This document shows, in pieces, positions 1 through 4,446 of a stretch of 7,330 nt of DNA. How positions within the stretch are numbered: the first letter of the stretch is position 1; each line of letters opens with the position of its first letter. The notes under the pieces were generated by a model, which saw nothing but the letters and a program-made list of their open reading frames with translations, ran no database searches and had not been told where the DNA came from. Both the position numbers and the translations under genes were made by a program. The DNA is from Holophagales bacterium UBA5704 (lineage in GTDB: Bacteria > Acidobacteriota > Thermoanaerobaculia > Multivoradales > UBA5704). The stretch is taken from the NCBI GenBank assembly GCA_002420005.1, contig DIHE01000194.1, forward strand, positions 103,127 through 110,456, given 5' to 3'.

Positions 1-783
1 GGCTTCCGCTGCGGCTTCCTCGGGCTCCTCCACATGGAGATCATCCAGGCGCGCCTGGAGCGCGAGTTCAACCTCGACCTGATCACCACCGCCCCGGGCG
101 TGCGCTATCTCGCCCACACGACGGACGGCAAGGTCACCGAGATCGAGAGCCCCTCGAAGCTCCCCGACCCCGGCCGGCTCGATCATCTGGAAGAGCCGTA
201 CATCACCTCGACCATCATCACCCGCGCCGAGTACGTCGGGGGCATCCTGGCGCTCGCCGAGGAGCGGCGAGGGACGCAGAAGGGCCTGCAGTTCCTCACC
301 ACGGATCGGGTGCTCATCGAGTACGACTTCCCGCTCGCCGAAGTGGTCAGCGATTTCTACGACCGCCTGAAGTCGATCTCCCGCGGCTATGCCTCGTTCG
401 ACTACCAGCTCGGCGACTACCGGCGCAGCGAGCTGGTGAAGCTGGACGTCCTGGTCAACGGCGATCCGGTCGACGCCTTGTCGCTGATCGTCCACCGCGA
501 CAAGGCGTACCAGCGGGGGAAGAACCTGGTGGAGAAGATGAAGGAGCTGATCCCGCGCCAGCTCTTCGAGGTCGTCCTCCAGGCGGCCATCGGCTCGCGC
601 ATCATCGCGCGCGAGACGATCCGCGCAATCAGCAAGAACGTCATCGCCAAGTGCTACGGCGGCGACATCTCCCGCAAGCGCAAGCTGATCGAGAAGCAGA
701 AGGAAGGCAAGAAGCGGATGAAGCGCGTCGGCCGGGTGGACATCCCCCAGGAGGCGTTCCTGGCGGTGTTGCGGGTGGATTGA
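1..783 (+). CDS. lepA: Elongation factor 4 (LepA), 3' portion, truncated by window start
   Basis: The frame is open from the first base and encodes the last 260 residues of LepA, a translational GTPase that binds the ribosome and affects elongation or initiation under stress. Full-length LepA is about 600 residues, so the GTPase domain lies off the left edge. Visible family hallmarks are GFRCGFLGLLHMEI at the window start, LDLITTAP, SPSKLP, the domain V signature RLKSISRGYASFDY, and the LepA-specific C-terminal domain with KCYGGDISRKRKL, KQKEGKKRMK and VDIPQEAFLAVL. These match my memory of E. coli LepA almost block for block. The ATG at 34 is an internal methionine, not the start. The gene ends normally at TGA 781-783. 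A small membrane-protein gene follows after 23 nt and is probably cotranscribed. Nothing suggests a pseudogene. Confidence 0.97.
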   Translation, partial: GFRCGFLGLLHMEIIQARLEREFNLDLITTAPGVRYLAHTTDGKVTEIESPSKLPDPGRLDHLEEPYITSTIITRAEYVGGILALAEERRGTQKGLQFLTTDRVLIEYDFPLAEVVSDFYDRLKSISRGYASFDYQLGDYRRSELVKLDVLVNGDPVDALSLIVHRDKAYQRGKNLVEKMKELIPRQLFEVVLQAAIGSRIIARETIRAISKNVIAKCYGGDISRKRKLIEKQKEGKKRMKRVGRVDIPQEAFLAVLRVD

Positions 784-806
784 TCCCGCGGTAAGGAGCG
801 CAGCGC

Positions 807-1190
807 ATGGGCAACCTGATCAAACGCCTCTCCGTCGCCTTCGCCGCCGGCGTGGTGGGGGCCATCGCCAACAGCCTCGCGGTGCAGCTCGGCGGGATGC
901 TCAAGCCGTCCGCGGGGGTTCCGGCGTTCACTCCAGGGTGGATCTACCAGCGGCTGGTGTGGGGCGGGATCTGGGGATTCCTCCTGCTGCTCCCGATCCT
1001 CCGCGGCCGGCCGGTGCTTCAGGGTCTGGTGATCGGGTTGGCTCCGGCGGTGGCGCGCCTGACCGTCTTCGCTCCGGCCGGCGCCCCGACGAGCGTGACG
1101 ACGGTGGTGCAGGTCTTTGTTTTCAACGCGATTTGGGGCGTGGCCGCAGCCCTCTGGCTCCGCGCGGCGCTCGGCCGTGGGGGAAGGTGA
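807..1190 (+). CDS. Small four-helix integral membrane protein, unknown function
   Basis: The product is 127 residues and almost entirely hydrophobic. Probable membrane helices lie at about residues 8-28, 47-65, 70-88 and 98-118, with short Arg/Lys-containing connections (IKR at 5-7, RGR at 66-68) that would place the N-terminus and the 66-69 loop in the cytoplasm. The ATG start is well supported by TAAGGAG at 792-798, eight nt upstream. The stop is TGA at 1188-1190. Trp/Gly-rich stretches such as LVWGGIWGFLLLLP and FNAIWGVAAALWLR look like a conserved small membrane-protein family I have seen without an assigned function. The 23-nt gap after lepA and the lack of a visible promoter or terminator between them suggest one transcript. 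Function cannot be inferred from lepA, whose partner genes vary between phyla. Confidence 0.85.
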   Translation: MGNLIKRLSVAFAAGVVGAIANSLAVQLGGMLKPSAGVPAFTPGWIYQRLVWGGIWGFLLLLPILRGRPVLQGLVIGLAPAVARLTVFAPAGAPTSVTTVVQVFVFNAIWGVAAALWLRAALGRGGR

Positions 1191-1297
1191 TTAGCTTGAG
1201 CGATGGCCCGCTCGGATGCTTCTCGCCGATCTAGTGTCCGCCCACCGCAGTGCCCCGGTCGTCAGCGAGCCCCAACGGCTTGCCCACCAGCTTCGTA
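1191..1297 (+). other. Intergenic stretch with no recognised gene or promoter
   Basis: This is the first part of a gap of about 290 bases between the membrane-protein gene and the convergent operon. I see no convincing -35/-10 pair, no tRNA and no U-tract terminator. An ATG at 1216 opens a 126-codon frame, but that frame lacks an SD, runs through the terminator hairpin and ends antisense to the exported-protein gene, so I do not call it. The micro-ORF downstream may be expressed by read-through from lepA or from a promoter I do not recognise. Confidence 0.5.
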
Positions 1298-1352
1298 GAA
1301 GTGTCAGGGAAGGGGAAATCAAGGCGCCCTGGATTCGATCCCAGAACACTTC
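1298..1352 (+). promoter_or_regulatory. Potentially structured leader upstream of the micro-ORF
   Basis: GAAGTGT (1298-1304) is perfectly complementary to ACACTTC (1346-1352). Within it, CAGGG (1305-1309) can pair with CCCTG (1327-1331), stacking directly on the first stem. A competing small hairpin, CTGGAT/ATCCCAG with one bulged C, can form at 1329-1344. The outer stem ends one base before the SD AAAGGAG at 1353, so folding could influence ribosome access. The T-loop-like string GGATTCGATCC is reminiscent of a tRNA, but the unit is only about 55 nt and has no D or anticodon arm. The pairing is seen directly; a regulatory role is inferred. Confidence 0.4.
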
Positions 1353-1359
1353 AAAGGAG
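1353..1359 (+). promoter_or_regulatory. Shine-Dalgarno of the micro-ORF
   Basis: AAAGGAG lies 7 nt before the ATG at 1367, which is optimal spacing, and only 1 nt before the in-frame ATG at 1361. The spacing selects 1367 as the start and gives a 19-residue peptide. This is as good an SD as any in the window, which is the main reason for treating so short a frame as real. Confidence 0.7.
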
Positions 1360-1366
1360 AATGGTG

Positions 1367-1426
1367 ATGAAAGTTCAAACGATGGTCAAGGCCGGCGCCG
1401 GCTCGCATTTCGTCGAACTAGGCTAG
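1367..1426 (+). CDS. Candidate 19-residue micropeptide ending in SHFVELG
   Basis: The frame encodes MKVQTMVKAGAGSHFVELG and then TAG. Using the ATG at 1361 would add MV. Support comes from the near-perfect SD at 1353-1359, a strong hairpin 17 nt after the stop that could terminate the message, and the match of its last seven residues to SHFIELG, which occurs twice in the exported protein encoded convergently next door. The half MKVQTMVKAG is basic and polar with no hydrophobic core, so it is not a Sec signal. I have a vague, unverified memory of similarly short KxxTxVKAG-type peptides in Acidobacteriota genomes. Possible roles, all inferred, are a signalling or modulator peptide, a RiPP-like precursor, or a leader peptide. 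It could also be a chance frame or the remnant of a longer gene. No function is assigned. Confidence 0.5.
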   Translation: MKVQTMVKAGAGSHFVELG

Positions 1427-1443
1427 CGCCAGGGGAAGAGCGG

Positions 1444-1475
1444 GCGGGAGCGCCTCCAACAAGGAGCACTCCCGC
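1444..1475. terminator. Strong hairpin between convergent genes, probable bidirectional terminator
   Basis: GCGGGAGCGCCTCC (1444-1457) and GGAGCACTCCCGC (1463-1475) form a stem of about 13 pairs with one bulge and one G-U pair around the loop AACAA. It starts 17 nt after the micro-ORF stop and 9 nt beyond the stop of the minus-strand exported-protein gene. There is no good T-run on either side (CTCTTCCCC follows on the minus strand, ACCCTTTC on the plus strand), so it is not a textbook intrinsic terminator. Position and stability make a shared terminator or 3'-end stabiliser likely. Confidence 0.55.
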
Positions 1476-1484
1476 GGCACCCTT

Positions 1485-2840
1485 TCAGCGGCGCAAACGC
1501 TGGGCAAGATACTCAGCGGCCGCCTCGCGGGTAAGGTCGCTGCTGAGCGTGACCGAGAAAACCTCACTCCAACCCTCTGCCGTGGTTTCTCTGTAAAGTA
1601 TCTGGTTGACCGTATCCCAGGCAACCAAGGCGGCCTTGCCGTCTGCCGAGGTATAGATAGTCGTCGGTGCTGCTGCGGTGCGCGGTGCAGCTTGAGCAAG
1701 GGCCTTTCGTACCTGGAGGCGAGGAGCCCCGAAGTCCACGTCAGCGCGCCGCCCCAGACGGAGAACTTCGGTCTGCGCTTCGCCCAATCGGCCGTTCTCG
1801 AGCAAGGTCGTGGCTGATTGGGCCGCAAAATTGCTGACCGCATCAGCCAAGCCCTGATAGTCGCCTCGCTCGACGTAGGCTGGGCCAACAGCGAGAGTCT
1901 GGGCGTAGATATCGTCACCGAGTATGCGGACTACCCGCGGGTTGAGGCGCCCTAGCTCGATAAAGTGAGAACGGATCTTGTCCGCAATCGTTTGGACCGG
2001 GGGCCTCAGCCGCCCGAGCTCGATGAAGTGGGAGCGGATCTTGTCAGCGAGATAGCTGATTTCGCCAGGTAGCACAGCCAGCTCAAAAGAGGTCAGCCGG
2101 CCATTACGCTCGTTCGCGAATGCAACGACAACGGTGTGGTCGTTGCGGCCAGTCTGAATCCTCGGTGCCCTATAGAGCTGGGGGAGAACCTCGGCTGCGG
2201 TGGCCAAATCATCCGGCGTCTTGTCGAGGTCATTCAGCGAGAGGACCGGATGCCAGCCCGTGTAGGTGCCCTCAAGCAAGGTGATCGGGGCATAGCGCAC
2301 TTCGTTGCCGCTCCCTGCTTCCTCCCACCAGACGAGATGCACCATGGTCCGGTGAACCGTCGCTGTCCCTCCGGACGCCGTGGGCACGAAAAACTCGTCG
2401 CGGGTGATCGCTGCCTGCGGCGCACTCATCACCATATTGAAGGTGCCGGAGCCGACCTCGATCGGCGAGCCGAAGGTGCCTTCTTTGAAGCTGTTCAGGG
2501 AGATACGGCTGACCGAGTAGACTTTGGTCTGCCAGAGGAGGTGGAGCGTATCGGAATTTTCTTCGAACAGAAGGAAGGGGGAAGACTCGACATCTGGCCC
2601 TTCGGTACCTGGGACCAAGAGGCGAGTGGCTGAAGAACCGGATGTTCCCACTTCCAAGGCAAGAACGACGTTCGCAGCAGGATAGGCCCGCCCTTTTGGA
2701 AAGAGCACTCCGTAAGTGCCGGCTCGCAGAAAGTAGATTTCGCCGCCAGGGCCCAGCGCAGCAGGGCGGTCGAACGCCTGACTGGCCCCAGCGAAGAGTG
2801 CGCCTAGCGTAATTGCGGCGATTGCGACTTTTTTCAACAT
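1485..2840 (-). CDS. Sec-exported protein with probable beta-propeller-like repeats and a tandem ADKIRSHFIELGRL segment
   Basis: The 451-residue product begins with a clear signal peptide: MLKK, a hydrophobic core to about residue 19, and a plausible cleavage site after ASQA at 22. It has no lipobox. The N-terminal 260 residues and the last 60 contain recurring beta-type segments such as LHLLWQTKVYSVSRI, MVHLVWWEE with EVRYAPITL, TVVVAFANERNG, and AALVAWDTVNQILYRE. These resemble blades of sialidase/BNR-like propellers, but I cannot assign a family. Between them, residues about 258-390 look helical and carry ADKIRSHFIELGRL twice (265-278 and 286-299). The start ATG lies 3 nt after the upstream TPR stop with only a weak SD (AAAGGC), suggesting translational coupling. 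It is the last gene of the HTH-TPR operon, so it may be that pair's target or effector in the periplasm, on the surface or outside the cell. Function unknown. Confidence 0.85.
   Translation of the reverse strand: MLKKVAIAAITLGALFAGASQAFDRPAALGPGGEIYFLRAGTYGVLFPKGRAYPAANVVLALEVGTSGSSATRLLVPGTEGPDVESSPFLLFEENSDTLHLLWQTKVYSVSRISLNSFKEGTFGSPIEVGSGTFNMVMSAPQAAITRDEFFVPTASGGTATVHRTMVHLVWWEEAGSGNEVRYAPITLLEGTYTGWHPVLSLNDLDKTPDDLATAAEVLPQLYRAPRIQTGRNDHTVVVAFANERNGRLTSFELAVLPGEISYLADKIRSHFIELGRLRPPVQTIADKIRSHFIELGRLNPRVVRILGDDIYAQTLAVGPAYVERGDYQGLADAVSNFAAQSATTLLENGRLGEAQTEVLRLGRRADVDFGAPRLQVRKALAQAAPRTAAAPTTIYTSADGKAALVAWDTVNQILYRETTAEGWSEVFSVTLSSDLTREAAAEYLAQRLRR
1944..2048 (-). repeat. Two-copy coding repeat, identical peptide with diverged synonymous codons
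   Basis: Copy A (2007-2048) and copy B (1944-1985) each encode ADKIRSHFIELGRL; the period is 63 nt or 21 residues. Comparing the 14 codons by eye gives seven differences (Ala, Arg, Ser, Phe, Leu, Arg and Leu codons), all synonymous. The seven-residue spacers, RPPVQTI after copy A and NPRVVRI after copy B, are different. Conservation of protein but not DNA argues for an old duplication maintained by selection on the peptide, not a recent slippage event or assembly artefact. Confidence 0.85.
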
Positions 2841-2843
2841 GGC

Positions 2844-3746
2844 TCAAGCCTTTAGGTTGACGAGCTTGCGAACGTCGATGGCAAGCAGAAAGTCAGGGAG
2901 ATAGCCTGCGCCAGGATAGTAATCTTGCTGCAGGCGGCTGAAGTAACTCCGCGCAAGCCGTGTATCGCCCAGCAGGTTGGCTGCTTCGCCGAGAATATAG
3001 AGCGAGTTCTTGACAGCGTGGGTGTCGCCGACGCACTCGGCCAACGCGAGAGTGCTGCGGCCACGGCGCAGAGCCTTCTCAGGACAAGCCATCTCAAGAT
3101 AGGCATAGGCGAGAGAGAGGCTTGGACCCACGGAGTAGCGTGTTGCGCCGGCTTTGCGAAAAGTTCTGTAGCTTTCGACCAAGAGGCGGAAACCCTCGGT
3201 ATGCCGCCCTTGCACGACGTAACAATAGCCAAGATTGTCTTTGATGATCGCGCGCCGTGTTCCGGCCTCGGAGGGAGCGAGGCGCAGCGCAAGCTCATAT
3301 TCACGGCAAGCTTCCTCGAAGAAGCTCTCTGCGAGTAGCTGGTTACCGATCAGGTTGTGCGAGGTTGCCAACCAGTCGTTGCGCCCGGCAAGTTGGGCTC
3401 GTCCACTGGCGAGTCGAGCATAGAAGAGGGCCTTCTTGTATGCGCTCTTGATGTCATAGGAGCGAGCGAGGACCGAAGCCGCGAGATAGCAGCTCTCGTG
3501 ACTGGAGCTTCGCAGCAGAATCTCCCGGAGATCCTTGATGAAGTGGTCGCCCTTTCCGACCTCTATTGCAGCCGCGGCGCGGCGGCAGAGCGCGCGGTCG
3601 ATTTCGTGGGCCTGACCAGTAAGGCGGGCTTGCTGCAGTGCCTGCTCAAGAATCAAGTCAGCTTCAGCAAACCGCCCAGCGCCGAGTGCCTCATAGGCCT
3701 CAGCAGCGCTCTCGTCTTCATGGAGAATGTGTTGCCCGTTGTTCAC
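2844..3746 (-). CDS. TPR-repeat protein paired with the HTH regulator, GTG start
   Basis: The 300-residue cytoplasmic protein has no signal peptide or membrane segment. Helical pairs typical of tetratricopeptide repeats are visible at about residues 14-45 (AYEALGAGRFAEADLILEQAL), 127-158 (HNLIGNQLLAESFFEEACREYELAL), 167-198 (DNLGYCYVVQGRHTEGFRLL), 208-239 (SLAYAYLEMACPEKALRRG) and 247-278 (LYILGEAANLLGDTRLARSYF), with less regular helices at 50-120. The C-terminus LPDFLLAIDVRKLVNLKA looks like a family-specific tail. The GTG start overlaps the regulator's TGA in a GTGA junction and is preceded by AAGGAG at 3754-3759, so the two proteins are translationally coupled. TPR domains bind peptides or protein partners, so this protein may act as sensor or adaptor for the HTH protein. 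That is inference. It ends 3 nt before the exported-protein gene. Confidence 0.87.
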   Translation of the reverse strand: MNNGQHILHEDESAAEAYEALGAGRFAEADLILEQALQQARLTGQAHEIDRALCRRAAAAIEVGKGDHFIKDLREILLRSSSHESCYLAASVLARSYDIKSAYKKALFYARLASGRAQLAGRNDWLATSHNLIGNQLLAESFFEEACREYELALRLAPSEAGTRRAIIKDNLGYCYVVQGRHTEGFRLLVESYRTFRKAGATRYSVGPSLSLAYAYLEMACPEKALRRGRSTLALAECVGDTHAVKNSLYILGEAANLLGDTRLARSYFSRLQQDYYPGAGYLPDFLLAIDVRKLVNLKA

Positions 3747-4129
3747 GCCTCATCTCCTTCCATCTCGCCGAGGTTCTCGTCGCGGCGGCGGTCTTGGGCT
3801 TGCTTGAACGCGATGAAGTCCTCCACCTCCCGCTGGGCATCCGTGGGGAGCGCCTTGAACTGCTCGACGAGGCGCTGGTCGCGGGGGGTGATGGTTTCCT
3901 GAGCGAGCTCGTCGAAGAACTCTCCGATGCTCAGCTGGAACTCGGCGAGGATGCGGAAGAGGGTGTCCAGGCTGACCCGGTACTCTCCCTGTTCCATGCG
4001 GGAGAGATCCGACTGCTGGATGCCCAGGCGTTGCGACAGCTCGACCTGGGTCAGCTTGTGCTCCTTGCGGAGCTGCCGGATCTTCCGCCCTACAAGCTGG
4101 ATCTGGCGGACCTTCTGCGGGCTCGACAT
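3743..4129 (-). CDS. XRE-family (Cro/C1-type) helix-turn-helix transcriptional regulator
   Basis: The product is 128 residues. An HTH_3/XRE domain spans about residues 13-70. The scaffold is IRQLRKEHKLTQVELSQRLG, followed by a recognition helix around IQQSDLSRMEQGEYRVSLDTL and then ILAEFQLSIGEFF. The remainder (about 80-128) is charged and helical, RLVEQFKALPTDAQREVEDFIAFKQAQ, and probably mediates dimerisation or partner binding; it is not a peptidase or cupin domain. The ATG has no good SD, but an in-frame TGA 36 nt upstream excludes much longer versions, and a sigma70-type promoter lies at 4190-4218. It heads a three-gene operon and overlaps the TPR gene by 4 nt. Its GC-rich codon use resembles the flanking genes more than that of the two genes after it. 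It probably autoregulates and may also control the divergent permease promoter; both are inferred. Confidence 0.92.
   Translation of the reverse strand: MSSPQKVRQIQLVGRKIRQLRKEHKLTQVELSQRLGIQQSDLSRMEQGEYRVSLDTLFRILAEFQLSIGEFFDELAQETITPRDQRLVEQFKALPTDAQREVEDFIAFKQAQDRRRDENLGEMEGDEA
3754..3759 (-). promoter_or_regulatory. SD deciding the GTG start of the TPR gene
   Basis: On the minus strand AAGGAG sits 7 nt before GTG (3746-3744), inside the last codons of the HTH gene. This fixes the GTG as start and gives the GTGA stop-start overlap characteristic of coupled translation. Confidence 0.8.
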
Positions 4130-4159
4130 GGGGTCTTGGTCTTTCGCGTTGGCGTGTCT

Positions 4160-4198
4160 ATGTCAGATTGGCATTCGACCGTAGCGACCATGGTACGG
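4160..4198 (-). promoter_or_regulatory. Candidate operator: two short inverted repeats around the HTH operon start
   Basis: ATGTCA-N3-TGGCAT (4160-4174) is an imperfect dyad with 5 of 6 positions symmetric, located just downstream of the predicted transcription start. CCGTA-N10-TACGG (4179-4183 and 4194-4198) is a perfect 5-bp dyad that encloses the palindrome ACCATGGT and overlaps the -10 box. XRE regulators often bind dyads of this size in their own promoter. The symmetry is seen; binding is inferred, and short dyads arise easily by chance. Confidence 0.3.
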
Positions 4199-4218
4199 CG
4201 GCATGGGCAGGCTGTCAA
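4190..4218 (-). promoter_or_regulatory. Sigma70-type promoter of the HTH-TPR-exported protein operon
   Basis: On the minus strand a perfect -35 box TTGACA (4213-4218) is separated by exactly 17 nt from TACCAT (4190-4195), which matches 4 of 6 consensus -10 positions. Transcription would start near 4183, leaving a 5' leader of about 53 nt before the ATG at 4129. Confidence 0.65.
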
Positions 4219-4222
4219 CTGC

Positions 4223-4248
4223 GGGAAGGGTCTTGGGGTGGGGTGGGG
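4223..4248 (+). promoter_or_regulatory. G-quadruplex-capable tract in the divergent promoter region
   Basis: Five G-runs occur with short spacers: GGG, AA, GGG, TCTT, GGGG, T, GGGG, T, GGGG. This satisfies the usual G3+N1-7 quadruplex pattern. It lies 4 nt upstream of the -35 box of the minus-strand promoter and about 40 nt upstream of the plus-strand -35. A further run of seven G is at 4269-4275. A role in promoter topology is possible but unproven. Confidence 0.5.
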
Positions 4249-4277
4249 CCGCCCTTCTATATAAGGAAGGGGGGGCC
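4247..4277. promoter_or_regulatory. Hairpin/cruciform with TATATAAG loop between the divergent promoters
   Basis: GGCC (4247-4250) pairs with GGCC (4274-4277), and CCCTTC (4252-4257) with GAAGGG (4266-4271). This makes a 10-bp stem with a small internal loop and the AT-rich loop TATATAAG. No T-run follows, so it is not an evident terminator. It could insulate the two promoters, act as a recognition site, or have no function. Confidence 0.4.
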
Positions 4278-4285
4278 GATCTTCT

Positions 4286-4315
4286 TTGACGGGGTTCGGG
4301 AGGCTCTCCTATACT
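4286..4315 (+). promoter_or_regulatory. Sigma70-type promoter of the permease-lipoprotein operon
   Basis: TTGACG (4286-4291, 5 of 6 consensus) is followed after 18 nt by TATACT (4310-4315, 5 of 6). Predicted transcription start is near 4322, so the message has an untranslated leader of about 125 nt. The promoter lies inside the longest possible upstream extension of the permease frame, which supports the start chosen at 4447. Confidence 0.7.
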
Positions 4316-4321
4316 CGGAGC

Positions 4322-4446
4322 TTGGCCCGCCGGAGCCCCTGGACCGTTCACCGGGTCATCCGGGGCGGGCTCGAGAGCCGCGTACATCCATAAGGAATGC
4401 AGGGGCGCCGGCTCCCCCCCGGGGTGGGTCGGCCGGAAAGGGTCTT
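4322..4446 (+). other. Untranslated leader of the permease operon
   Basis: This GC-rich leader contains C7G4 at 4414-4424 and other short self-complementary GC blocks. I recognise no riboswitch class. It ends in GGAAAGGG (4435-4442), the probable ribosome-binding site, 4 nt before the GTG start at 4447. An ATG at 4397 opens a different frame with no properly spaced SD and is not called. Confidence 0.45.

Noticed and set aside
1298..1352. tRNA or tRNA fragment (7-bp acceptor-like stem plus T-loop-like GGATTCGATCC)
   Set aside because: Only about 55 nt, with no D arm, no anticodon arm, no CCA, and no T at position 8. Better described as a small structured leader.
1216..1596. A 126-codon plus-strand open frame
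   Set aside because: It has no SD, an arginine/serine-rich random-looking product, runs across the terminator hairpin and ends antisense to the exported-protein gene. The overlapping micro-ORF in another frame has better initiation signals.
2136..2633. A 165-codon plus-strand frame
   Set aside because: Entirely antisense to the exported-protein gene, without SD or a recognisable domain. The minus-strand frame has a signal peptide and operon context.
3638..4264. A 208-codon plus-strand frame across the HTH gene
   Set aside because: It is the antisense reading of a clear XRE/TPR gene pair and runs through both the HTH start and its promoter. Leucine/glutamate-rich composition is a frame shadow.
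4168..4446. N-terminal extension of the permease by 93 codons to a TTG at 4168
   Set aside because: It would cover the sigma70-type promoter at 4286-4315 and give a non-homologous Gly/Pro/Arg-rich extension. The GTG at 4447 with GGAAAGGG gives the normal family length.
4397..4446. ATG at 4397 with the C7 tract (4414-4420) as a phase-variable or frameshifted permease start
   Set aside because: Seven C is short for slippage, the purine stretch lies directly against the ATG, and the permease family begins near residue 1 of the GTG start, so no frameshift is needed.
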